64,000 nucleotides of DNA. It comes from Agriotes lineatus (taxonomy: Eukaryota > Arthropoda > Insecta > Coleoptera > Elateridae). The DNA lies in assembly GCA_940337035.1 (NCBI GenBank), contig OW679203.1, forward strand, positions 79,065,061 to 79,129,060. The letters run 5' to 3'. The notes beneath the pieces are model-generated. The model was not told the origin of the DNA and made no database searches. It saw only the letters and a program-made list of their open reading frames with translations. Made by a program: the position numbers and the translations under genes. This document shows positions 37,000 to 50,100 of the stretch, in pieces. How positions within the stretch are numbered: position 1 is the first letter of the stretch; each line of letters starts with the position of its first letter.

Positions 37000-38690
37000 A
37001 TTTTCACTTTAGGTTTCGCCCAGCGACTTGGTATTCAACTCACCTTTACATCCTTTTTCATCTTCATCTGGCCGTCATAATGGGAAACTTCAACGCTACC
37101 TCAACAACTGCCTCTTGTTCCTGGATCTCTACTGAATCCTCAACACCAAGTCTACTTTCATCTCGCAAGTGGGAGTCTCCATTATTAGCCATATATTCAG
37201 ATAGTTTAGTTCCCAATTATGATAACATCGCCATTCCAGTCACCAACCACAATCTGCTGCCGATGGCTGGATGTTCTGAATCCTAAATATCGTGTCGTCC
37301 TTATACGTCCAGCATCCGGAATTGGGATTATTTTCGGTAGGCCATTGACACCGGTCCCAAACATTTCTTTGTCTTCAACCATTTCGGCTCTGGATCTTCC
37401 TCTTATGGCCGAGATGAAGTTAATCCAGGACGCAGCGACCAGGAACATTTCGACGAACGTCGCCCGCCTTTTCCTCGTAGCGTTGTATAGCTTCTTCGCG
37501 AAAAGCGACGGCTCTACGGACAGTTTACGCATACCAGTCGAAGGTTTTTGTCTCAAGGTCGTCGTCTGCCGCCACAGACCAACCCCTCGCGAGCACCGCT
37601 GACAAACCCCGGCGGGACCAAATTCTGAAGAAAAATAAGTTCGACGGTATTGCGTGTTTTCCAGCCAATATATTATCGGGTTTGTTTTTCTGCCTAATGC
37701 CGTCGGTAGATCATATAAGGATCTGCGTCTAACGTATGCACACCTGCATCGCCGCACGGAAAATCCTTCCAGATATCCAGTTCGGCCTTCGTCACCACTG
37801 CTTACCTTTTATACTTTTCTTTTGTCAGTGTTCGCAGGCTCCATACATTCAATCAAGGAATACCTTTGACAACGATTGCACCGAGTCGTGAACCAAGGAT
37901 ATCACTCTGCCACTTTCAACCCTAGCACTGACGTTCTTCAAGGCTCCCTGCCTGCCTCGTTTTTATCATTCCTTGCTGTATCGACATCCACATTCGCTTG
38001 AATCTTTTCCTTAAACTTATACAATATGGGGGCGACACGGCCTTGTAGATCAGAGCGCATACTTTCTACAAACCTAAACTATTTTCCCGCTCAAACTCGA
38101 CAGCGTATAAGTTTTCCTCCAAAACTGGAGGGTAAAGCCCAACCCAAATAACACTCACGTTATCTCTTGCGCAAACACACACCAAACTGCCGTTCCAAAG
38201 ATCAATTCCCGCGACCTCTTACTAACGTTATTGAGATTTAGCTTGGAAATGGACTGGGGCCGACCCTGAGCAGAGGTCATGCAGAAATGTAGCTCAATTC
38301 CTTTCGTCCCCCGTGACTGTTACGTATTGGGTGCCATGAGCAGAACCGGGAGCCCGTCGATAATATTTTCTTCACTCTACAAGCGGTGCTTATCCAAATC
38401 CTAGATCACCTAGATAATACTCCACTAAACATCGACTAGCTCTGTCAGAAACACAAAATTCACCTTTGTTTGAACTGCTTATCAGCAAAGATCGCAATTT
38501 ACTTTTACAAACACGCAATTTGTTTAGTTAGGTATATAATAATCAAATTCCGAAGAGGGGTTGTCCACTAAACAGCATTTAGGGTGGCTTTTTCTGTTAG
38601 ATGATTATTATGTTCTGAACAAGAAAACTTGCAATATTTCTTATTAATTACAAACCTTGATATTTTAAAGAATTCATTTATATCGTTGGA
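37000..38690 (+). mobile_element. Jockey-type LINE relic inside the satellite
   Basis: Plus-strand motifs in order: VIMGNFNA near 37075-37098 (the GDFNA endonuclease motif, D changed to N); PANTADKPRRDQ-like sequence near 37590; ILPDIQFGLRH near 37768-37800 (IPD.QFGFR of the reverse transcriptase); DVLQGSLPASF near 37930-37960 (PQGS.LSP.LF); a decayed QYGGDTAL near 38020-38044 (QYADDTA, catalytic AD lost); and a WRVKPNP block near 38126-38145 (W.lk.NP.K). Several frame changes separate them. The length of about 1.6 kb is short for a full element, so segments are missing. The satellite resumes on both sides. A 183-codon open frame on the opposite strand (37206-37757) is a by-product of this coding sequence. 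Confidence 0.7.
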
Positions 38691-41600
38691 GACAAAGCTA
38701 TGCACCTAAACCCTGATCATAAAAAGGGTTTTAATATTTAGTTGAATCTAAAGAACGTGAAAGATAACGTGGAAGGTTTTCTAAGCGCTGAGTAGAAAGC
38801 GCTTATCATCCGAGCCGAATCCGGTTATTACAACCCAACATCTGGTAAACTACCTAAGTGCTAAATATAAAGTTCGTTATGAATTACAGCAAAATTATAA
38901 GATCTAAGAGATAACCCGGTAGACTACGTAAACGCTGACCATAAAAATCGTTATTATTATCAATCGAATTAGAGTATTGTAATAGGCAACCTGGAAGACT
39001 AGCCAGGTACTGTACCGTCCCCGATCGATTCCGATTATTACAACCGAACACCTGTTACACTACATAAGCGCTGAGCAGAAAGATGGTTATGATTCTCAAC
39101 CAAATTCCGAGATCATAAAACCACCAAGTAGACTACCAAAACGCTGGCCATACAGATGGGCATTATCCTCAATCAGCGCCTACTGTTGTAAGAGACAACC
39201 TGGAAGATTAACTAAGCGAGCAGAGCTCTTGGTAATCCTGAGTTAAATTTTATTATTACAAAGGAACACCTGGTAAACTACTTAGACGCTGAGCGGAAAG
39301 ATTGCTATAATTCTCGCTAGAATTTGAAGATCATAAAAGATAACTTGGCAGGTTACCTAAACGCTATCCATAAAGATGATTATTATCCTCAATAAAATGC
39401 TAGTACTCTAAGAGTCAACCGGGAAGATTAGTTAAGCACTGAATACAAAGCTCTTTATCATGCTCACTCGAATCCGATTATTACAACCGAACACCTGGTA
39501 AACTATTTAAGCACTGACCAGAAACATGGTTATGATTCTCAGCAAAATTTGAAGAATGTAAGAGATAAATTGGTAGACTACCTAAACGCTGACCATAAAA
39601 TATGGTTATTATAATCAATCGAAAGCTAGTATTATAAGAAGCAACGTAGAAGATTAGCTAGGTACTTTATCATTCTCGGTCGAATCCAATTAGTACAACC
39701 GAAAACCTTGTAATTGACCTAAGTACTGAGCAGAAAGATGGTTATGATTCCCAGCAAAATTTTAAGATCATTAGAGATAAACTCATAAACTACCTAAATG
39801 CTTGCCATAAAAATGCTTATTATTCTTAATCGAATTCTAGTATTGTAAGAGACAACTTGAAAGATTAAGTTAGGCACTTTATTATCGACAGTAAAATTCG
39901 ATTGTTACGTCGGAACAGCTGCTAAAATCTTAAGCGCTGAACAAAAAGGTTATGATACCCAGTAGAATTAGAAGCTCATAAGGAATAACCTGGTAAACTA
40001 CCTAAACGCTGATCATAAAAATGTTTATCATTCTCAATTGAATCTTAGTATTATAAGAGACGACCTGGAGGATTAGCTTAGCATTTTATCATCTTCAGGC
40101 GAATCCGATTATAACAAAGGAACACCTGGTGAACTCCTTAAGAGCTGAGCAGAAAGATTGTTATGATTCACAGTAAAATTACAAAATAATAAGAGACAAA
40201 CTAGTAGATCACCTTAACGCTGATCAGAAAGATCGCTATTATCCTCAACAAAATCTTAGTATTGTAAGAGACAACCTAGAAGATTGGTTAAGGACTAAGA
40301 AGAAAACTCTTTAGAATCCTCAGTTGACTCTGATTACCACAAAGAGATACATTGCAAACTTCTTAGGCGCTGAGCAAAAAGGTAGTTATGAGTCTCGGTA
40401 GAATTTGAAGATTATGAGGGATAACCTGGAAGACTGCCTAAAAGCTGACAATAAAGATTGCTATTATCCTCAATCGAATTGTAGTATTGTAAGAAGCAAT
40501 AGTATTGTAAGAAGCAACTTGAAAGATTAGCTAAGCACTTTATTATCGTCAGTAAAATTCGATTGTTACATCGAAACACCTGGTAAAATACTTAAGCGTT
40601 GAGCAAAATGATGCTATGTTTTGCAGAAAAATTGGATGATCATAAGGTATAACCCGGAAAACTACCCAAACTCTGATCATAAAAATGGTTATCATCCTCA
40701 ATTGAATCTTAGTATTGTAAAAGCCAAGCTGGATGATTAGCTTAGCACTTTATCATCTTTAGTCGAATCCGCTTGCTACAAAGAAATACCTGGTAAGCTA
40801 CCTAAGCGCTGTGCAGGAAGATTGTTATAATTCTCAGTAAAACTCGAAAATAAAAGGAGACCAACTGGTGAACTACGCAAACGCTGACCATAAAAAATTG
40901 TTCTTATCCTAAATAAAATTTTAGTATTGTAAGAGACAAGCTAGAAGATTACTTAAGGACTGAGTGGAAAACTCTTTAGCATTCTCGGTTGACTCCGTTT
41001 ACCACAAAGAGATACATTCTTAACTACTTACGCGCTGAGCAGAAATTTAGTTATGAGTCTTAGTAGAATTTGGAGATTATGAGAGATAATCTGGCTGGCT
41101 ACCTAAACGTTGACAATAAAGATGGGTATTATCCCCAATTGGATCCTAATATTGCAAGAGACAACCTGGAAGATTGGTTAAGCACTTTATCATCCTCAGT
41201 CAAATCAGATTATTGCGAAGGAGCACTTGCTAACCTACCTAAGCGCTAATCAAGAAGAGAGTGATGGTTCTCAGCAAAATTTGAGAGAACCCGGTAGATT
41301 GGTTAAATTCTAACCATAGAAATGGTTATAACATTTAATGAAATTCTGGAATTCTAAGAAACAACCTGGAAGATTAGTTAACCGCTGAGCATTATCCTCA
41401 GTAGAGGCTGATTATCAACTTGGTAAACTACCTAAACTCTGAGCAGAAATATAGTTATGAATATCAGTGGAATTCGAAGATTATAAGGATAACTGAACTA
41501 CATATGCGTTGACAAGAAATATGGGTATTACCTTCAGTCGAACCCTCTAGTAGTGCAAGATACTATCGGGAACGTTAGGGGAGCATTATCATCCGCAGTT

Positions 41601-42260
41601 GTAGCCAATTATTATAAATAAACACCTGGTAAACTACGTAAACGCTGAGCAGAAAGATGACAGTGATACTCAGCAAAACTCTAAGATCATAAGAGATAAC
41701 CTGGTAGATCACCTAAATACTGACCATAATGATGGTTATTATCTTATTATCTGAAAGATTTGCTAAGCACTGAGCAGAAATATCTTTATCATTCTCAGTT
41801 AAATCCGATTATAACAAAGGTAAACTATCTAAGGGCTGAACAAAAAAGTGGTAATGATTCTCAGTAGAATTTGAAGATTGTAAGACATAACCTGGCAGAC
41901 GCTATAAAATGGTTATTATCATCAATAGAATCCTAATGTTGTATGAGTCAAGCGGAAAGATGATCTAAATGGTGAATAAAAAGCTGGTTATCATTTTCAT
42001 TTAAATCAATTATCACAAAGCAACACGTGGCAAACTACTTAAACACTGATGATAAAGATGGGTGCTAACCTCACTCGAATTTGAAGCAGCTAGATTATCA
42101 TCTGAATCGCATTCAATTATTGCAAGGAACAACCTGGTAGACTAACTAAATATTAACTAGAAAAAGCATCATCATCTTCAGTGGAATTCGAAGATGGTAA
42201 AATACAATTTGGTAGACTACCTGTGCAGATACTGGAGATCGTCGTCAGTCAAATTCGAAT

Positions 42261-45200
42261 AACTAAAGAATTCTACCACAAATTAAGTTTTGAATCAACG
42301 ACTTTTCTCATTGTCGAAGTAACCTAAACATCTAGAGAAAACTATTTGGATTCATAGCTGGAATAACAAGAATATAAACTAAGTAATTATTACGATTATT
42401 ATTATTATAAAATGCTCTGGGCAGTAGACATTTCCTATGAAGCCCATTAATTGCTACAAAAAAGAATGTAAGTGCACTAATGTAAAACAGTGGTAACAGT
42501 AGAAGTAAGATAAATTTACATCCTTGTTTTATTAACTACACACTTGACTTGAACCCAAGATGGTATCTGTTCTTAGAAGAATTTAACGAAGGCGCACTAC
42601 TAATAATATTAGTGGTTAAACTGTTTCACGTAACAAACACCAGCTGCAGACAAAATTCTGCTTTGCACTAGTTGTAAAATTGTTTTTCAGATTTAAGTTG
42701 TGACCACGAATTCTGGAATCTGTGTTCGTAATATTTACAGGAAACATATTGTAAAGAGCCCAGTAAGTTATTCGATCACCGCGAAGTCTGCGATTAGCAA
42801 AAGCAGTTAAGTCACATAGTTGCAGACTTTGTTCATATGTGAAGCGAGTATGTCCGCAGGAAAAGCCTGTTACACGACATTGGACTGCTGTTATGAGATT
42901 TTTTATCTCTTATGAGATCTGGATTCCACACAAGATCAGAGAATTTTAACAGTTTTATCAACGTCTTTAGTAATGCTAGCAAATCTATTTTTTGAGTAAG
43001 GGCAGCGATGTGTCAGCTGTTTTGCAGATGGTTGTTATATGCTGAGATCATGTAAGGTCGTTAGTTATGATGACACCCTGATCACAGTGGGATGAAGCTG
43101 TTTCGTAGCCTTGGCCAGAGATATAAAAGATTACATTCGGAACATAACTAAAATTAATCCTGGAAATTATTTTCTACTCTAATGTTGCAGAAATAGCTTA
43201 GTAGCGATAGAATTGAAAGCAGTTTAGCGAAGTCTACATTCATAATCTGGTGAAAGCTAAGAAGAAAAATTACAAAAGCATGCTGAATACAACCATCTAC
43301 TATTTTTTCCGTTATGGTGCTGTACAATCAGTTAATGGAGTTGTACTCATAATGAAAAGCAAGTTAGAAAACGACTAAAATGTAGACAAAATTATTTGAG
43401 ACTTTGTAGACACTATGCTACAGGCAAATTTATATTTACCTAATCAAATCAAGACGTCACCAGTATATTACAAGTGAAATTATCGCCACGACGCTGGGCG
43501 ACAATTTGTTACATAATTAGTCGGTATGTCTGACACAAAACGGGTTACAACTTTACTGTGATAGTTTGTAACAAAACAAAACTGGAAAATACAAGTACCA
43601 TTCGTCTCAACTACGCTACCATTTTTCTGTAACAAGATTTTGCCAGCTAAGCTCTCCGGACGGCGTGGTTCACTTTGATACTCGTTAATCAGGGCGATAA
43701 TTTGCTGAATTGAATGAAATATTATGAATTGAGAGACACCGGTTTTGGAATCTTAGACAGGATTCTTCTTTGAAGGCGGAAATGGAAACAATCCTCTCGG
43801 TTTATTAACAGTGTTCGTTTGCGACGCCCAGCGTCCTGGTTCGTCGGAATTGCGTTTGCTAAATTCCCTGCAGCCGGTAAACAGCTTTATACACACAAAA
43901 AAATCATGACCCAAGAGTCGCATGCAAATATCATGAGAGAAAAGCGCATGACAATTTAATTTAATTATATTGAATGTGAATCTAAGTATGCATAATTAAC
44001 AGGCTAACTAAATGGTAAGGAAAGGTTATCACCATTACCTATAACACTTAAAATTTACGGAAATATAATACTTTGTAGGACTCTGGCAGCAGCTCCTGTT
44101 ATGTCCAACGGATGCTGCCCGGGTCGGCACACATTCGACTATCGACGAAAACCGTTATCTTGGCAGGGTAGCTCCAGAACATTTATTAGATGCAGGGGAG
44201 GGATACTTCATCTACCAAATGCGTTCTAATCTAGGGTAACACTGCTGAATCCCCAAGGGAAAAATGGGGGGTGCTAACAATTGGAAATTTTCAGCAAAAG
44301 CACTTCCTTAAAGAACAGCTGGCACAGTGGGAGTCCTCTAATAAATCCGCATAAGCAACTTGGTGATTGGATTTCCTTATATGGAACTCACAGATACAAT
44401 AATGCACAATCTGCCCACTTGGAAAGATTTGGTAAACTATAGGTTCAATTCAGATACTGTGGCTAACTGACGACAGCTTGTTGCGACGGAAAAGGACGAA
44501 GATAAACGGCACCATAAAATTCAATAGGCTCCAAGTGGTATCCTGAAGGCGGGTTGGCATCCGGGGCGCTAAACTTTAACACTTGATCTTGCTGCTAATG
44601 CCCTCATGGGCTGGGTTTGAAGACTGACTCAGTAACCTGGTAAAATACCGAACCCCTCGCGTCTCCAGTTATCTATCTTCTACGCATATGCGCGTTGTTG
44701 ACACAGATGGCACCACATTTCGCAAGAATGCAGACGCCCAAACGCACACGTAGGCCTCCGACAGGTTGAAACTTGTCTCCCAAGGGGCGACAGAATGGCC
44801 TTTATTGCTTAGCGGCCAAATGAACTAAAACCGACTTGCACAAAACAGAAGCTGCTAAATTGGGCTCGCGTTTGCAGAATCCTGTAATATTACTATGAGA
44901 AAGAGGAAGATGTCCTTAGTTATTTAGTAAATGAACAAAATTCTGCGAAAAGTTTGAAATTATCCTAGCAACCAAAAAGGATGTTGTGCTTTAAAGAATA
45001 AATGCTAACAAAATAATTCAGTAATAAATGTCAAAGTCAAATCATTCTAAGCAACAAGAGTACCTTGAAAGAAATCTATACAGTAAATTAATTAACTCTA
45101 ATGCTTTATACACTTTAGAGAAGGCATCGCTAGTTGAAGAGTCGATATTTTAAGGATAACGTTATAAAAAACTACGAACACATTAAGTATACACAACGCA

Positions 45201-46992
45201 CTTGCTTAGGGTGGAATTATGGCCGAAATGGTAATATTTCTTGGTAAGCGGTTTAAGTATTAGGAAAATTCATTTAGCGTTGTAACGTACTTTACTCTGC
45301 TAGATGTTTGGACACTGAAAATAAGATCGTTTTTCCTTCATGTAATTTGAGTGAATAACTAATGTGGAGACGATCTTTCAGCAGCCATGGCTAACCCTAA
45401 CAAAAAACAATTAAACCTATCTTAAAATCAGGCGTTCTTAGTGAGAAGGTTTCATTATGGGAATAATTTCTCAAGCATTTCACCAAATCTCTGCATCTTC
45501 CTACTAATTATATAACCGCTTCTAATTTGCAGTCAATCTAATGCCAGGCATCGTGATATGCATATATTCAATGGAAAACCGGGGTGAATACGATTTAATT
45601 GTCAGATACTTCATTAAGGAAGATGTACGTGCAGTCGACATGTTTGTTTGATTTCCTTGTTCTAAGAACACGTTTGCAATTATCATTAGTGGTTTCATAC
45701 CTTGGCCTTGCATTCTGATCAAATTTTAAGGCGATCAAATAGTGAAGATTCCTAAGAAGTGGTCTAGGAAGTTAATTGCAATATAGTAAAGCCTATAAAG
45801 AAGCCATAGATATATTTCCTAGTTTTCATATCATTAAAACGTGCTCACCAATTCGGCGAAATGATTACGAACGGAGATATAGCGGCAGAAGCCGAAGGTC
45901 TTGGATATTTTTCACACCTGACGAATGCAGCCAATATTTCTGGCCCTTGTTATTTATTGTTGCGTTTATATCTTGTTCCTGAAATTTATAGCTTACGTAA
46001 AAGGAATTTCAGAACATATACTTTTGAAAAGGTTCGTTTTGCTATTATCTGTATATGGAAGCCCAGGTTGAAATAAAACTTTATTTCAAACTGGCGTTCA
46101 ACGTTGATAGCCGATTTAGAATAAAATATATGTATGAACTACGATGTTGAGAATTACCTTGTTCTGTATTCGGATTTTCTATTTAATTTATAAATAATTA
46201 ACGTTCCGGACGGCGAAAGTAGGTGACAATAGGTTTTCCATTCTCTGCTCCGTGACATCCTAATTATTGTCTTATTTTATGGTTAGCTTGTTTTATCACA
46301 TTTGTAGGGGTTGTCATTGATTAGATTTAATTGCAATTCGTACGACTACAAATACATACATTTGATGCATTCACACCTTCACAATTTTTTGTCTCTCTTT
46401 GTGTATATAATTTCATTTGTGAAACAGTAAACTACGTAGAAAATAATCTCATAGCTTGATACTTCGAATTCAAAGTTCGATCGGCGATAGGGTGAAAGCT
46501 ATTTTGCTAAATTTTGTTGGCACTTTCGATTAAAGTGTTGAAATAGTTTGAAAATCAACACAGCCAGCATTTAACACACATAAAGAATAGCAAGCTAGCG
46601 CCTGGGGCAAATCTTTAGCTGGCGAGAAATACATTTAACTGAATCGCTGTCTCCCCGCTATGCCGTCTGTATCAGCATCAATGCTCTGTACTACATCAAT
46701 TTATTATTTTGCAATCATTTTACATCCCGGTGCAGTTCTGGAAAAACTTATCGTTGTCAGCTTATTGATTCACGCTAGTTGCTCGTAGCTAATATTTGAA
46801 CTTTCGTTTTACATTCTTTCAAGAAAGGTATGTAAGCCTTTCCCTGCAATGCGTGTATTATTAACGCCTGATTTTAGGGGAAGCTAGAGCTGTCCATTTT
46901 GGTCCCATTTGCAAGCCCACAAGTCTCCTTTAACTTAACTTTGGCGAGGTCGACCAACTACAATTTATTTATGTTGATTTTCCTTACACTGC
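42261..46992. other. Unassigned; GC-richer patch at 44080-44880
   Basis: No gene was recognised. 43490-43500 and 43825-43835 are an 11-base inverted pair (GACGCTGGGCG), which may mark a small element. 44080-44880 is GC-richer and reads like the 5' leader and start of a LINE (GGCGGGTTGGCATCCGGGGC and downstream basic sequence), but no catalytic motif is visible. Confidence 0.4.
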
Positions 46993-47310
46993 TTATTTTG
47001 TAGACGAATACCTGCTGTGATTTTGCTTCTCAACCGACGTGAAGTCACGAGCAGTTAGAAAATCTGTAGGAATTATTGTTTTAAAACCGTTCTTTGTTAC
47101 AGTTACAGCTGCAAGGATCAAGTGCTGAAATGTATTTTTTATAAATGTTATCTTAATAGAAACCTTTAAATCTATTGGATAACGAGCAACGTGCGATTTC
47201 TTATATTTTGAAGTGGAACCTAGCCTAGCAGGTAGCGCTTTACAATAACAAGGATTTATCCCAATTTTCTTATAGTTATAATTATATTTACTATTACGAG
47301 CAAGCCCCAT
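46993..47310 (-). pseudogene. Repeat-borne open frame, family Y copy 2
   Basis: An open frame of 105 codons on the minus strand includes AAVTVTKNGFKTIIPTDFL, equivalent to the copy at 12538-12864. The DNA similarity covers about 47005-47120, and the rest of the frame differs. The two decayed copies share an unknown ancestral protein. Confidence 0.45.
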
Positions 47311-47327
47311 TTTATTTCAGTGTACAA

Positions 47328-47402
47328 CCCCCCTCCCAGTGAACTTCCGGCCCATTTGAGCTTGTTACATGTCATAAACAGGGAGTTCATGTTTGTAATA
47401 TA
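47328..47402. repeat. Family Y non-coding block, copy 2
   Basis: CCCCCCTCCC, GAGCTTGTTACATGTCATAA, ACAGGGAGTT and TTGTAATA match the block at 14550-14640, in the same orientation and on the same side of the related open frame. Confidence 0.6.
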
Positions 47403-47769
47403 TGAATGCTTTTTAGTGCAAGAACGGAGACGCCAGCGTTGGTCAAAGAAGTAACTCAAGAAACGATACGTGCAGGAATCAGGGGTTCATCGTCGGTTTT
47501 CGACATGTCTCGGCTTCATGTTAATATATCTTCTTAATATTTTCTTCTTTTTTACTATTAACTGTAGTAATTTTTCGTTACTGTTTCTTAAATTTGGAAA
47601 GACAGCAGAAATAACTGGAATAACATCTACAATGGTAGAGTGAGGTGAAAGACTAAGAGTATATAAGAAAATATGTTAACAATCGTGGAAAGGCGACAAG
47701 ATACGTGAACATTTAAACGCAAACGTCATAGTAGTAAAGATATAAGGACACACGCCTTCTTTTAAGACG

Positions 47770-48048
47770 GGGACTGAGCTCTGTAGGTTAGTGGTTAGTA
47801 CAGCTACTTAGCATTTGGGAGGGCGTGGGTTCAATTCCCGCTGTCGTCTGCTCTGGTTCAGGTTTTGAAGTGGTTTCTCTAAGTCAACAGAGTATCTTCT
47901 CTGATTTGAACGCCGAGACAGTACTTCTTCACCTTTCTTGGCCTTTCTTCTATTCCCCGCCCCTCTCTTCTTTCACCCATCCTATAATTTTCGTTCTTGT
48001 ATGAAGAGGGACGCAAGGTCCCTATAGCAGCCCGTCCCCACTTTTCCC
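47770..48048 (+). mobile_element. tRNA-derived SINE family 1, copy 2
   Basis: The head GAGCTCTGTAGGTTAGTGGT is followed by TACTTAGCATTTGGGAGG and the B box GGGTTCAATTCCCGC. The body ends CCCTATAGCAGCCCGTCCCC. It matches the copy at 36661-36963 throughout. Probable target duplications are TTTAAGACG (47761-47769) and TTTAAGGCG (48049-48057), one mismatch in nine. Internal RNA polymerase III promoter, no protein. Confidence 0.85.
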
Positions 48049-48189
48049 TTTAAGGCGAACGAACCAAGAACTTTGTCAGTGGCATGGGGCCAGGCAGGCA
48101 ACGGAAACCCAGCTGATATTTTTATGAGCACGCCGAGATGTAGAAAGACAAAGAAGTAGATATACCAGGTGGTCCGGGCAGTCGCTGGT

Positions 48190-49115
48190 GCTCGGAGGGG
48201 TCCTGGCCATGCAATGTGAAATGTATTAAATCAGCGACTGGAAGAAAACTAAAACTCCAACTAAGGAAGACGATCGACCTGGTCAGATGGAATGTAAGTA
48301 GTCTTTTGCAGACCACAAAGGTTTGCATTCTATATAAAAAACTAATAAGACAACAGCAGACCACGTTGTGTATACAGCAGGAGCCCATGAATCAGGGAGA
48401 AATGGAGTAACGATGGTTGCTGGAAATGCCCTCTCTTAATACGTCCTCGACGAGAACTTTATTAGAAATAGATTAATTATACTTACCGTAGATACAAATC
48501 CAATAAGGTTACCTATTGTGATCGAAATATCCCAGAAACTTGCCCCACTATAGTAAATGAAATGTGAAGGTTTCCAGAGAAAGGACTTTTTATAGTTATG
48601 AATGATTTTAACGCAAAGAGAGGCAATACTATAGCTGATAAAGTACCCAATATAGTTTCTGCGTCATAGGAAATCATGGTAAAGATTGAATGACAGCCGA
48701 AGTCTTGAAATCCATAGATGATGAGAGTGTCGAAATGTTGAATGGTCTATGTGGTATGATCTGGAAGATAAACAAGTGGCTCATAAAGTGGCGAAAGTTT
48801 ACACTTATAAAAAAAGCGTCTCCACTCGGGTGCGGAATATATAGAACTTTATTGGAGAACCAATCAAGCATTATACCAGGAAAGGGCACTACAGTATATT
48901 CTTAACACTAGACAGCTCATTGAGTAAACAGGGGTTTTGAGATTGCTGTTTAAGTCATGAGAATATGAGCACTCTCCAACATCAAGCCCTGCTAATCCGA
49001 AGACTATTTGAGAGCAATATGACAAAGGTAGAAACAGATCAGGCATACTCTGACAGCTACAAAATGTAGGAAAGAGTCAAACAAGGTGTATCTTGTCGCC
49101 ACGTTGTTCAAAATC
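48190..49115 (+). mobile_element. LINE endonuclease and reverse-transcriptase relic, front part
   Basis: Motifs in order on the plus strand: RWNVSSL near 48285-48305 (the WNVRTL start of LINE endonucleases); MNDFNAKRG near 48598-48624 (GDFNAK, G changed to N); TAEVLKSIDDESVEMLNGLC and KWLIKWRKFTLIKK at 48690-48820 (TAE.LK.l..E......iW..G.wP..W); GCGIYRTL and IPGKGTT up to 48893 (YRTI.L; pG.GT.d); and LFESNMTKVETD then VKQG.ILSPR near 49000-49110 with small deletions. It breaks off where a minus-strand LINE begins. The remaining C-terminal part probably lies at 51690-52100. Confidence 0.75.
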
Positions 49116-49119
49116 TTCT

Positions 49120-49760
49120 TATTTATCTATTTCCGTGTGTTGTTAATCGTTGGGGCATCTGCTGGATCCATCGAATGTATTTACGTTTTTCTACAGCGAT
49201 CCTTTTCACTTCTACTATCGTTTCTCCTCTTTTTTCTGCTTGCTCCTCTTATACTGCTTACATTCATGTCTTCCTAAGTTTTGTGATTAGTCGCCGGCTT
49301 TTTGCTTTCGCCTTCAGTGCATATTTCGGTAATCTGGTTTTCCAGTAAATTTTCTGAGGATCTTCTTTTCTGCTGCTGTTATTTTAGATTTGTATGTGGT
49401 GTTTATCGTCCATGATTCTAAGCTTTAGGTTAAAGTTGGAGTGTATAAAGATGCCTAGATATTTAGTTTTGTTTTCTTGCGTATTTCTTGAGTTCACTCA
49501 AGATTGAATTGTATACGTTGCTGTATACTTGATTGTCTATAGCCTATTTTTGCGTCTGTTCTTCCCTCGTTTGCTATCGTTACCTATAGGCGTTCAAAGT
49601 TTTTTACTTCTTCTGTTGGCTGGTTATCTATAGTGATTATGTTATATTCCACATCACCATGCTTCGACGCGTATATAATATCTACCATTTGGATAGTGAC
49701 TATTAGCTTCGCTGTTTGTCTTTTCTCATTATATTGTAATGGTTCACTGCCCATAGCAAT
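49120..49760 (-). mobile_element. LINE C-terminal relic, minus strand
   Basis: On the minus strand, YNIITIDNQPTEEVKNFERL (near 49590-49650) is the post-RT V..F.YLG region. It is followed by VTIAN / GRTDAKIGYRQSSIQQRIQ (near 49500-49580), SLESWTINTTY (near 49405-49440; G.E.WT) and SKITAAEKKILRKI (near 49345-49390; RI.AAEM.FLRR). Frames shift between blocks. It sits in opposite orientation inside what looks like an older plus-strand LINE. Confidence 0.78.
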
Positions 49761-49837
49761 TCTGATTGCCTAATTAACTAAATGAATAAGGTCAACATGA
49801 GCACAGAATGAAATAATTTATCTATTGCAAGATAGGT

Positions 49838-50100
49838 GGGTGGTGTAACTTGAACAAGCCTTCACGTTCGATCAGCAGAGTTAAGCAACGCTCTCTCTGG
49901 TCAGAACTTGGATGGAAGTTCCACTGTTGCATCTCTCGGCGCCTCGTGATACGGCTGTCACGGAAATAGGTGGTCCCGGCGGTCATAACAACATCATGAC
50001 AGTCGTTAGTGGGGTTGGAAGTCCCCATAAATGCACAGCGACGCCTATAATTGGCCTAACGGCTGTTGGCTGAGTGTGAAATAAATAAATAAATAAATAA
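49838..50100 (+). mobile_element. 5S-rRNA-derived SINE, copy 2
   Basis: GGGTGGTGTAACTTGAACAA is followed by TTCGATCAGCAGAGTTAAGC, AACGCTCTCTCTGGTC and AGAACTTGGATGG, closer to a 5S rRNA internal promoter than copy 1 (20794-21056). The body is the same and ends GGCTGTTGGCTGAG, followed by an (AAAT)n tail at 50080-50100. No clear target duplication was found. Copy 2 keeps the AGTTAAGCAACG box intact; copy 1 has one change there. Confidence 0.87.

Larger units (their letters stand above)
36325..42260. repeat. Tandem satellite with three-monomer higher-order unit
   Basis: Diverged monomers of about 73-77 bases follow the pattern AACCTGGTAGACTACCTAAA, CGCTGACCATAAAGATGG, TTATTATCCTCAATCGAAT and a GTAAGAGAC-type joint. 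Three types alternate. A starts AACACCTGGTAAACTAC and ends AAGATCATAAGAGAT. B has AGACTACCTAAACGCTGACC and ends TATTGTAAGAGAC. C has GGAAGATTAGCTAAGCAC and ends CCGATTATTACAACCG. Successive A starts at 39265, 39490, 39702, 39914, 40121 and 40348 give periods of 225, 212, 212, 207 and 227; the short ones reflect a deletion in the C monomer. Copies differ strongly, so the array is old. It is broken by a SINE (36661-36963) and a Jockey-type LINE (about 37000-38690) and fades after 42260. Confidence 0.9.

Noticed and set aside
37206..37757. 183-codon open frame on the minus strand
   Set aside because: It lies opposite the plus-strand Jockey-type coding sequence, whose endonuclease and RT motifs read in order on the plus strand. 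It has no recognised domain of its own and is best seen as a shadow.
49850..49920. 5S rRNA gene
   Set aside because: Only the internal promoter region resembles 5S. The body that follows is shared with the second copy and is not rRNA, so it is a SINE.
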